NCBI GenBank assembly: GCA_964423195.1
Contig: CAYRDY010000078.1
Coordinates: forward strand, 1 to 9,644
From: CAKRHR01 sp964423195
Lineage (GTDB): Bacteria > Bacillota > Clostridia > Lachnospirales > Lachnospiraceae
Direction of reading: 5' to 3'
Length of the DNA stretch: 9,644 nucleotides
The translations under genes and the position numbers were made by a program. Below, one piece after another: positions 1-6,490 of this stretch (the first letter of the stretch is position 1; every line of letters starts with the position of its first letter). The notes under the pieces are model-generated. The model was not told where the DNA came from. It made no database searches and saw nothing but the letters and a program-made list of their open reading frames with translations.

Positions 1-1
1 C

Positions 2-2734
2 GGCTATCCGGTGGTGCTGCGCCCGGCCTACACGATGGGCGGCACCGGCGGCGGCCTGGTCTACAATGTGGATGAATTAAGGACCGTCTGCGCCAGAGGC
101 CTGCAGGCGAGCCTTGTCGGCCAGGTACTGGTCGAGGAGTCCGTCCTCGGCTGGGAGGAACTGGAGCTTGAGGTGGTGCGCGACGCCGACAATCACATGA
201 TCACCGTCTGTTTTATTGAGAATATTGACCCGATGGGCGTACACACCGGCGACTCGTTCTGCGCGGCGCCGATGCTGACCATCTCGGAGGAGGTGCAGCG
301 GCGCTTACAGGAGAAATCCTACAGAATCGTCGAGGCGATTCAGGTCATCGGCGGCACCAATGTCCAGTGGGCGCATGACCCGAAGACGGACAGGGATGTG
401 ATCATCGAGATCAATCCGCGGACCTCGCGGTCCTCCGCACTGGCGTCCAAGGCCACGGGCTTCCCGATCGCTTTTGTCTCGGCCATGCTGGCCTGCGGTC
501 TGCGGCTTTCCGAGATCCCGTGCGGCAAATATGGGACACTGGACAAATATGTGCCGGACGGCGATTATGTGGTCATCAAGTTTGCCCGCTGGGCCTTTGA
601 GAAATTTAAGGGCGCCGAGGACAAGCTGGGCACGCAGATGCGCGCCGTGGGTGAGGTCATGAGTATCGGCAAGACCTATAAGGAAGCCTTTCAGAAGGCT
701 ATCCGAAGCCTGGAGACCGGGCGCTATGGTTTGGGCGGCGCCAAAGATTTCAGGGAAAAGTCAAAGAGAGAATTGTTGAAGATGCTGGGCATCCCGACCA
801 GTGAGCGACAGTTTCTGATGTATGAGGCGCTGCGCAAGGGCGCGACGGTCGACGAACTGTACGAGATCACGAAGATCAAACCTTATTTTATCGAGCAGAT
901 GAGCGAGCTGGTGGCGGAGGAAGAAGCCCTGATGGCATACAAGGGCAGTGTGCCGCCAGTGGAGATGCTTCGTGCCGCGAAGCGCGACGGTTTCTCGGAC
1001 CGCTATCTGGCACAGATCCTTGACATCAGCGAGGATGAGGTGCGCGGGGCCAGGCTGGCCGCGGGCATTGAGGAAGGCTGGGAGGGCGTGCATGTCAGTG
1101 GAACGAAGGACAGCGCCTACTACTACTCCAGCTACCATATCAAGGACGAGAGCCCTGTCAATCAAGACCGCCCGAAGATCATGATTCTCGGCGGCGGTCC
1201 GAACCGGATCGGCCAGGGCATTGAGTTTGACTACTGCTGTGTCCACGCGGCCAAGGCGCTGAAGGCGCTGGGCTTCGAGACGATCATTGTCAACTGCAAT
1301 CCGGAGACAGTCTCCACGGACTATGACACATCCGATAAGCTATATTTTGAGCCGTTGACGCTGGAGGACGTTCTGAGCATTTACCACAAAGAAAAGCCGG
1401 TGGGCGTCATCGCCCAGTTTGGCGGGCAGACCCCGCTCAATCTGGCGGCTGACTTAAAGAAAAACGGTGTCAATATTCTGGGGACGACGCCGGAGACGAT
1501 CGATATGGCCGAGGACCGCGACCGGTTCCGCGCGATGATGGATAAGCTCGGCATCCCGATGCCGGAGTCAGGCATGGCTGTGACGGTGGAGGAGGCGCTC
1601 TCGATCGCCGGAGAGATCGGCTATCCGGTCATGGTGCGCCCGTCCTACGTGCTCGGCGGCCGCGGCATGGAAGTCGTCTACGACGACGAGTCTCTGCGTT
1701 TTTATATGAGCCAGGCTGTGGGCGTGACGCCGGATCGGCCGATTTTGATCGACCGTTTTTTGCATCACGCGACAGAGTGTGAGGCGGATGCCATCAGTGA
1801 CGGCGAGAATGTCTTTGTCCCGGCGGTCATGGAACACATCGAGCTTGCCGGCGTGCATTCCGGCGATTCGGCCTGCATCCTGCCGTCCATGAACCTGACG
1901 GACGAGCAGGTGGCCACCATCAAGGATTACACGAGGCGTATTGCGAGGGAGATGCATGTCGTCGGCCTGATGAATATGCAGTACGCGATCGAGGACGGCA
2001 GGGTATTTGTGCTGGAGGCCAATCCGAGGGCGTCCAGGACCGTGCCGCTCGTGTCCAAGGTCTGCAATATCAAAATGGTGCAGCTGGCGACGGATATTAT
2101 GACCGGCCATCTGACCGGACGCGAGTCGCCGGTGCCGGGCCTTCAGGATCATCATTTTGCCCATTACGGCGTGAAGGAAGCGGTCTTCCCGTTTAATATG
2201 TTCCCGGAGGTCGACCCGCTGCTGGGGCCGGAGATGCGCTCGACGGGCGAGGTGCTCGGCATGGCGGCTGATTTCGGCGAGGCGTTCTATAAGGCGCAGG
2301 AGGCGACACAGACAAAGATTCCGGTGTCCGGCACTGTGCTGATCAGTGTCAGCGACAGGGATAAGCCGGAGGTGGTGGAGATCGCGAGAGGTTTCTATGA
2401 ATGTGGATTTAAGATCATTTCCACGGGGCGCACATGGGAGATGATCACTGGCGCCGGCATTCCGGCGGAAAAGATCGCCAAGATCAATGAGGGGCGGCCA
2501 AATGTCCTTGACAAACTGACGAATGGGGAGATCGATCTGGTACTCAATACGCCGGTTGGCAAGAAGGGCGCCGTCGACGACAGTTACATTCGAAAGGCCG
2601 CGATCAGGGGAAGGATCCCTTATTTCACGACGATGGCGGCGGCCAAGGCCGGCGTGGCTGCGATTCGGACGATCCAGCGGGAGGGCGTGATCGGTGTGAA
2701 ATCACTGCAGGCCTTCCACAGCGAGATCAGGTAA
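2..2734 (+). CDS. carB: Carbamoyl-phosphate synthase large subunit, 5'-truncated
   Basis: This subunit makes carbamoyl phosphate from bicarbonate, ammonia (channelled from the glutaminase subunit CarA) and two ATP, for pyrimidine and arginine synthesis in the cytoplasm. The frame is open from base 2 (GYPVVLRPAYTMGGTGGG), so the GTG at 11 is internal; about 160 N-terminal residues lie outside the window, judging from the roughly 1070-residue E. coli protein. Visible in order are the rest of the first ATP-grasp (carboxyphosphate) domain, with ELEVVRD and the EINPR metal-binding motif (E codon 407-409); the oligomerisation domain (about 700-1170); the second ATP-grasp (carbamoyl-phosphate) domain, from KIMILGGGPNRIGQGIEFDY through RPSYVLGGRGMEVVYD and LEANPRASRT (E codon 2015-2017); and a C-terminal MGS-like allosteric domain (about 2320-2731) with STGRT and LNTPVGKKG, where UMP, IMP or ornithine effectors bind in the family. 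No frameshift or lost motif is seen. carA is expected upstream, out of view. Confidence 0.97.
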   Translation, partial: GYPVVLRPAYTMGGTGGGLVYNVDELRTVCARGLQASLVGQVLVEESVLGWEELELEVVRDADNHMITVCFIENIDPMGVHTGDSFCAAPMLTISEEVQRRLQEKSYRIVEAIQVIGGTNVQWAHDPKTDRDVIIEINPRTSRSSALASKATGFPIAFVSAMLACGLRLSEIPCGKYGTLDKYVPDGDYVVIKFARWAFEKFKGAEDKLGTQMRAVGEVMSIGKTYKEAFQKAIRSLETGRYGLGGAKDFREKSKRELLKMLGIPTSERQFLMYEALRKGATVDELYEITKIKPYFIEQMSELVAEEEALMAYKGSVPPVEMLRAAKRDGFSDRYLAQILDISEDEVRGARLAAGIEEGWEGVHVSGTKDSAYYYSSYHIKDESPVNQDRPKIMILGGGPNRIGQGIEFDYCCVHAAKALKALGFETIIVNCNPETVSTDYDTSDKLYFEPLTLEDVLSIYHKEKPVGVIAQFGGQTPLNLAADLKKNGVNILGTTPETIDMAEDRDRFRAMMDKLGIPMPESGMAVTVEEALSIAGEIGYPVMVRPSYVLGGRGMEVVYDDESLRFYMSQAVGVTPDRPILIDRFLHHATECEADAISDGENVFVPAVMEHIELAGVHSGDSACILPSMNLTDEQVATIKDYTRRIAREMHVVGLMNMQYAIEDGRVFVLEANPRASRTVPLVSKVCNIKMVQLATDIMTGHLTGRESPVPGLQDHHFAHYGVKEAVFPFNMFPEVDPLLGPEMRSTGEVLGMAADFGEAFYKAQEATQTKIPVSGTVLISVSDRDKPEVVEIARGFYECGFKIISTGRTWEMITGAGIPAEKIAKINEGRPNVLDKLTNGEIDLVLNTPVGKKGAVDDSYIRKAAIRGRIPYFTTMAAAKAGVAAIRTIQREGVIGVKSLQAFHSEIR

Positions 2735-2744
2735 CCGCTTTGCA

Positions 2745-3623
2745 CTACTTCTTTTTCGGGCCGTTCCCGTCGATCACGCGGTGTTCCTTGCGCCAGTTCT
2801 GCGGCGATACCCCGTAGAGATTTTTGAAGGCGCGGGAGAAGTTGAGCTGGCTCTGGTAGCCGACCTGTCTAGACAGCTCGCTGATGGGGATGTTGGTGTA
2901 GCGCAGCAGTTCCGCGGCCTTGTTCATCCGGTAATAGATCAGGAACTGCTGCGGCGTCTGATGCAGTGTCTCCTTGAAGATCTTGGCCAGATAGTTCTGG
3001 TTCAGGTTGCAGAAATCGGCCATATCCTTGACGGTGATGCTGTAGTGGTGATAATTTTGTTCCACAAAGGCGGTGGCCTCGCGGATGTAGAGGTCCTTGA
3101 GGTGGCCGCCGGTCAGCGCCGAGTGATTGAAGGAGGAGTTGATGAGAGCGTCCATAAACAGATATAAATGCCCGATCAGATAGAGGGAGCTCTTGTCTTC
3201 ATTGTTGACGATGGAGAGCATCTCATCTCTGAGAATGTCGCGCGATTCATTGTTCAGCGGATGATAGATCGGTTCATCGTAGGTGATGCCGGCAGCGGTC
3301 AGGATATCCTTGCATTTCAGGCCGTCAAATTCCAGCCAGCAGTAGGCCCACGGGTTGTCACTGTCCGCGATATAAGTAGTGATCTGCTCCGGAAAAATGA
3401 GGAATCCGGAGCCGGCGCTTAGATGGTAAGTGTGTGTCTCACTGTTGCTGCCGGTGCTGTTGAGAACGCCCTTGCCGGACAGGATATAGTGAAATAGATA
3501 GTGATTCCGGGCGGCGGGGCCATAGGAATGGCCCGGCGGGCACTGCTCCATGCCGTACTGGAACAGCGTCATGTCCATATAGTGTTCATTCGGAAAGAGC
3601 TTAAATCTGTTCTCAAGTTTCAA
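2745..3623 (-). CDS. AraC-family transcriptional regulator (MsmR/RafR-like)
   Basis: This is a 292-residue DNA-binding regulator, probably the sugar-responsive activator of the divergent alpha-galactoside operon. The N-terminal half is an AraC-type cupin ligand domain (about residues 15-150), with HYLFHYILSGKGVL and GFLIFPEQITTYIAD. The C-terminal 100 residues (from about 180) form the double helix-turn-helix: the first HTH lies around DMADFCNLNQNYLAKIFKE and the second around ISELSRQVGYQSQLNFSRAF, ending in the family signature YGVSPQNWRK. I place the start at TTG 3623 because AAGGGGGT (3631-3638 on the minus strand), a near-perfect Shine-Dalgarno, sits 7 nt before it. The in-frame ATG at 3641 adds six residues but has no ribosome binding site and would put that Shine-Dalgarno inside the gene. 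The gene ends 10 bases from the carB stop, tail to tail. Its role is inferred from family and position; the ligand is unknown. Confidence 0.9.
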   Translation of the reverse strand: MKLENRFKLFPNEHYMDMTLFQYGMEQCPPGHSYGPAARNHYLFHYILSGKGVLNSTGSNSETHTYHLSAGSGFLIFPEQITTYIADSDNPWAYCWLEFDGLKCKDILTAAGITYDEPIYHPLNNESRDILRDEMLSIVNNEDKSSLYLIGHLYLFMDALINSSFNHSALTGGHLKDLYIREATAFVEQNYHHYSITVKDMADFCNLNQNYLAKIFKETLHQTPQQFLIYYRMNKAAELLRYTNIPISELSRQVGYQSQLNFSRAFKNLYGVSPQNWRKEHRVIDGNGPKKK

Positions 3624-3630
3624 GATCGCG

Positions 3631-3638
3631 ACCCCCTT
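3631..3638 (-). promoter_or_regulatory. Ribosome binding site that decides the AraC start
   Basis: Read on the minus strand this is AAGGGGGT, which differs from the full anti-SD complement AAGGAGGT by a single G (a G-U wobble). It lies 7 nt before a TTG codon at 3623 and downstream of the ATG at 3641, so it supports TTG as the start. Confidence 0.6.
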
Positions 3639-3659
3639 CATCCATTTTCTGAGTCTTTT

Positions 3660-3683
3660 GCAGTTCGGACAAATCGGAACTGC
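3660..3683. repeat. Inverted repeat / hairpin in the AraC leader
   Basis: Two 10-base arms, GCAGTTCGGA (3660-3669) and TCGGAACTGC (3674-3683), are complementary except for one mismatch and are separated by CAAA. In the AraC mRNA this would form a stable hairpin about 20 nt upstream of the Shine-Dalgarno. On the plus strand it is followed by TTTTCTG, so it could weakly terminate read-through coming from carB across the regulator. It could instead be a repressor operator. The structure is directly visible; the role is open. Confidence 0.5.
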
Positions 3684-3749
3684 TTTTCTGAATCATCATG
3701 TCGTTATTTTACAAGAAATTTCACAAAAAATAAACAGTCAATTTCCAGA

Positions 3750-3779
3750 AATATATCATAATTATTGTCAGTAAAACAA
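3750..3779 (-). promoter_or_regulatory. Candidate promoter of the AraC gene
   Basis: On the minus strand there is an extended -10, TGaTATATT (3758-3750), in which TATATT matches TATAAT at 5 of 6 bases. A poor -35, TTGTTT (3779-3774), lies 18 bp upstream. Transcription would begin near 3743 and give a leader of about 120 nt. The surroundings are very AT-rich, so chance matches are likely; the TG extension is the best support. Confidence 0.4.
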
Positions 3780-3831
3780 ATAATGCATAAATGTTGAAAA
3801 ATGATATATTTTATAAAATATTATGCTATTT
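3778..3831. promoter_or_regulatory. Putative operator between the divergent promoters
   Basis: AAATAATGCATAA (3778-3790) and TTATGCTATTT (3821-3831) form an imperfect inverted repeat; the left arm carries two extra bases. One arm touches the -35 of the AraC promoter and the other overlaps the -35 of the alpha-galactosidase promoter. Between them lies a perfect 16-bp palindrome, ATATTTTATAAAATAT (3806-3821), centred about 50 bp upstream of the predicted aga transcription start, a usual position for AraC-type activators. Binding by the neighbouring regulator is an inference, and AT-rich palindromes also arise by chance. Confidence 0.35.
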
Positions 3832-3857
3832 ACTTTGAACACCGATTTGCATATAAT
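3829..3857 (+). promoter_or_regulatory. Sigma-A type promoter of the alpha-galactoside operon
   Basis: A perfect -10, TATAAT (3852-3857), is preceded at the ideal 17-bp spacing by TTTACT (3829-3834), a 4-of-6 match to TTGACA. Transcription would start near 3864, about 200 nt before the aga start codon. The weak -35 fits a promoter that needs an activator, such as the divergent AraC protein. Confidence 0.65.
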
Positions 3858-3863
3858 GGCACC

Positions 3864-4061
3864 GATAGACAGGAAACATCATCAAAATATGACAAAATTT
3901 GTCAGCAAAAGATGTGGATATACAGACATTTTAGCATATAAACCGAAAAATAACAGAGAATAATCATTCAATGTGCCGATGATCAAATTTAATATGATTT
4001 TGTCATCAAAAAGAAGAGATTGGTATGCAGCATGATGACATCTGTCTGGGAGGTGACAGCG
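3864..4061 (+). promoter_or_regulatory. Long 5' leader of the operon, with inverted repeats
   Basis: About 200 nt separate the predicted transcription start from the aga start codon. The leader holds a perfect palindrome, TGACAAA-A-TTTGTCA (3890-3904), roughly +27 to +41, and a second imperfect inverted repeat, GATGAtCAAA (3978-3987) with TTTGTCATC (3999-4007). TTGTCA also occurs at 3765-3770 on the far side of the promoter, giving three forward copies and one inverted copy in the gap. A 24-codon ATG frame (3889-3963) starts on the palindrome. I recognise no known riboswitch. The repeats could be repressor operators or RNA hairpins. Confidence 0.35.
4048..4053 (+). promoter_or_regulatory. Ribosome binding site that decides the aga start
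   Basis: GGGAGG, continuing into TGA, is a near-perfect Shine-Dalgarno. It lies 8 nt before GTG at 4062. The upstream in-frame TTG (4020) and ATGs (4032, 4035) have nothing comparable and would place this site inside the gene. Confidence 0.7.
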
Positions 4062-6302
4062 GTGGCGATCATTTTTTCGAAATCCTGTGGGACGATAACT
4101 TTGCACACCAGAAACAGCACATATCAGATGAAAGTGACGGAACTCGGCTATCTGCTTCATATCTATTACGGCGCCCGGATCATGGATGAGGATATCAGCT
4201 ATCTGGTCACGCACTATGACAGGGGATTTTCGCCGAACCCGAATGGGGCGGGAAATGACCGGACGATCTCCCTGGACGTGATGCCGCAGGAGTTTTCCAG
4301 CGCGGGCGTCGGGGATTTCAGGGTCAGCAGCATCGAGGTGGAGAACGGCGACGGCAGCCGTGCCTTTGAGGGCAAATACACGGGACACCGCATTTACAGC
4401 GGCAAATACCGGCTGGAGGGGCTGCCGGGGCTGCGCGTGCGTGACGCGGACACGGTGGACACGCTGGAGATTGATATCAAAGATGCGGTGACGGGGCTGA
4501 AGGTGACGCTGTGTTACAGCGTCTTTGAGGACCTGGATGTGATCACGCGTGCCGCGCGGGTCAGCAACGAGGGAGCTTTGCCGATTCAACTCAAGAAAAT
4601 CATGTCGGTGACCATGGATTACCTGGAAGCGGACTATGATTTTATACATTTTGATGGACGTCACACGATGGAGCGGGAAATGCACCGGGACAGGCTGACC
4701 TATGGGCAGCATGAGATCGGGAGTATTCGCGGGACGTCCAGCCATCAGCACAATCCGTTTGTGATTGTGTGTGACCACGGCGCCGATGAGGATGTGGGCG
4801 GCTGCTATGGTTTTTCCTTTGTGTACAGCGGCAATTTTATGTGTGCGGTGCAGAAAGACCAGTTTGACCAGACCCGGCTGGTGATGGGTATCCATCCGGA
4901 TCGCTTTTCATGGCAGTTACGCGCGGGGGAGACTTTTGAGGCGCCGGAGGTCGTGATGGCCTATTCCGGGGAGGGGCTGACCAGGCTCTCCCATATTTAC
5001 CATGATGTCTACCGGAATAATCTCAACGACAGCCGGTTTATGCAGGCTCGCCGTCCGGTGCTCATCAACAGCTGGGAAGCGGCTTATTTTAATTTCAATC
5101 ATGAAAAACTCGTGGCGATGGCGCGGGATGCCAGAGCGCTGGGTGTCGATCTCTTCGTGCTCGACGACGGGTGGTTCGGCAGCCGCAACGATGACACGAG
5201 CGCGCTCGGCGACTGGGATGCCAATACGGATAAATTGCCGCGCGGCCTGAAAGGTCTGGTCGACGATATCAATGCCATGGGGATGGATTTCGGTATCTGG
5301 GTGGAGCCGGAGATGGTATCCGAGCACAGCCTTTTATACCATGAACATCCGGACTGGTCCCTGAAAATACCGCACAGGCCGGTGACCAGGGGGCGCTATC
5401 AGCTGGTGCTTGACCTGTCAAGGCAGGATGTGCAGGAATATATCATCAGCTTTATGGACAAACTGCTGTCGTCCGCCAATATCACCTATGTCAAGTGGGA
5501 TATGAACCGCAGTATCAGCGAGATATGGTCCTGCCAGGCGGCGAACGGCCGCGATGGCGTTTTTGGCAGGGAAGACGGTGTGTCCTGTGGCAGTCAGGGC
5601 GAGGTCTTCCACAAATATATTCTCGGCCTGTATGCCGTTCTCGACCGGCTTGTCCATGCCCATCCGCGGGTGCTGTTTGAGGGCTGCAGCGGCGGAGGCG
5701 GGCGCTTTGACGCGGGGATGCTCTATTATCATCCCCAGATCTGGTGCAGTGACAACACCGATGCCATCAACCGGCTAAAGATCCAGTACGGCACATCCTT
5801 CGGTTATCCGGTCTCCGCGATGGGCGCCCACGTCTCCATCTGCCCGAACCATCAGACAGGGCGCAGCGTGCCGCTCTCCACGAGGGGGACGGTGGCGATG
5901 GGCGGAACTTTCGGCTTTGAGCTTGACCCCGGAAAGATGACGGCGGCGGAGATTGAGGAGTGCCGGTCGATGACAGAAAAATTCCGGCAGTACAGTGACC
6001 TGATCTTTAAGGGCGATTACTACCGGCTGGAGAGTCCGTACAGCGACAAGGGGTTTACGGCCTGGGCTTTTGTCTCCAAAGATAAGAGGGAGGCGCTGGC
6101 CAGTGTGGTGGTGACGGATAAGGAGCCGAATGACGCGCAGCGGTATCTGAAGCTGCGGGGGCTTGAGAAGAATACCTATTACCGGGTGGAGGGCTTCGAC
6201 GGCTGCTGGTCCGGCGCCGCGCTGATGCGGGCCGGCATACCTCTGAGCATTTATCTCGGTGAGTATGCGTCCGTGCAGTACTATATCAGGGCGGCACAGT
6301 GA
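4062..6302 (+). CDS. aga: Alpha-galactosidase, GH36 family, cytoplasmic
   Basis: The enzyme hydrolyses terminal alpha-1,6-galactose from melibiose or raffinose-family sugars. With the GTG start at 4062 it is 746 residues, the usual length for group I bacterial GH36 enzymes, and it begins MAIIFSKSCGTITLHTRNST as the family does. It has an N-terminal beta-sandwich (about 25-285), a catalytic barrel (about 290-640) and a C-terminal beta domain. Active-site motifs seen are SWEA (W338), LDDGW (D368, D369), GIWVEPEM (W413), YVKWDMNR (K478; nucleophile D480), FEGCSGGGGRFD (C542) and WCSDNTDAI (acid/base D564). Between nucleophile and acid/base there are 84 residues, where I recall about 70 in relatives; a Gly-rich stretch near 491-512 accounts for this. 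With no signal peptide it should act on imported sugar. It is the first gene of the operon; the binding protein follows after 188 bases. The family is secure; the preferred substrate is not. Confidence 0.95.
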   Translation: MAIIFSKSCGTITLHTRNSTYQMKVTELGYLLHIYYGARIMDEDISYLVTHYDRGFSPNPNGAGNDRTISLDVMPQEFSSAGVGDFRVSSIEVENGDGSRAFEGKYTGHRIYSGKYRLEGLPGLRVRDADTVDTLEIDIKDAVTGLKVTLCYSVFEDLDVITRAARVSNEGALPIQLKKIMSVTMDYLEADYDFIHFDGRHTMEREMHRDRLTYGQHEIGSIRGTSSHQHNPFVIVCDHGADEDVGGCYGFSFVYSGNFMCAVQKDQFDQTRLVMGIHPDRFSWQLRAGETFEAPEVVMAYSGEGLTRLSHIYHDVYRNNLNDSRFMQARRPVLINSWEAAYFNFNHEKLVAMARDARALGVDLFVLDDGWFGSRNDDTSALGDWDANTDKLPRGLKGLVDDINAMGMDFGIWVEPEMVSEHSLLYHEHPDWSLKIPHRPVTRGRYQLVLDLSRQDVQEYIISFMDKLLSSANITYVKWDMNRSISEIWSCQAANGRDGVFGREDGVSCGSQGEVFHKYILGLYAVLDRLVHAHPRVLFEGCSGGGGRFDAGMLYYHPQIWCSDNTDAINRLKIQYGTSFGYPVSAMGAHVSICPNHQTGRSVPLSTRGTVAMGGTFGFELDPGKMTAAEIEECRSMTEKFRQYSDLIFKGDYYRLESPYSDKGFTAWAFVSKDKREALASVVVTDKEPNDAQRYLKLRGLEKNTYYRVEGFDGCWSGAALMRAGIPLSIYLGEYASVQYYIRAAQ

Positions 6303-6490
6303 CACCATATGGTGGATAGGGCAACCGGTTTTTATTTCCGGTGCCGCGCGGCGGCAGTATGACATTGATCATTTATTCCCTGCGGGCGAAAGCATATCGG
6401 GCCGTTTCAGGTTCAGGCGGCAGCGAAACGGCGAGGGAGGCATCCAGACGCGGGGATGGTGATAGAGAAAAGAAAGAAGGAGGATTTTTC
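6303..6490 (+). repeat. Intercistronic gap with several inverted repeats
   Basis: This 188-base gap holds no gene and no convincing promoter. Directly after the aga stop lies a perfect palindrome, CACCATATGGTG (6303-6314). Next are a hairpin with arms GCaACCGG (6321-6328) and CCGGTGC (6338-6344), the palindrome GCCGCGCGGC (6343-6352), and perfect 8-base arms GCCGTTTC (6401-6408) and GAAACGGC (6425-6432) around a 16-nt loop. None is followed by a T-run, so they are not classical terminators. They could be mRNA-processing or stabilising structures that raise binding-protein levels relative to aga. A strong GAAGGAGG site precedes the next start codon. Confidence 0.45.

Noticed and set aside
1568..2164. 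198-codon minus-strand frame inside carB, and similar long reverse frames elsewhere
   Set aside because: They lie antisense to well-conserved genes, show no domain or ribosome binding site, and have the His/Arg-rich composition of shadow frames.
3836..3851. Possible CcpA cre site (TGAACACCGATTTGCA) between the -35 and -10 of the aga promoter
   Set aside because: The position would suit catabolite repression, but the sequence is longer than the cre consensus and its halves are not symmetric, so the match is too poor to call.
4025..4189. 54-codon ATG frame overlapping the start of aga in another frame, with a weak AAGAAGAG upstream
   Set aside because: The much stronger Shine-Dalgarno serves the GTG at 4062, and the protein shows no recognisable feature. 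Overlap with a conserved coding region makes chance the simplest explanation.
3882..4895. 337-codon open frame on the minus strand across the divergent gap and the start of aga
   Set aside because: It is antisense to a clear GH36 gene and is rich in His, Arg, Pro and Val as expected for a reverse-strand shadow of a GC-rich gene. It also runs through the promoter region and has no recognisable domain.
6341..6490. Upstream extension of the binding-protein frame by 50 codons
   Set aside because: The extension would bury the lipoprotein signal peptide inside the protein and ignore the strong ribosome binding site just before 6491.
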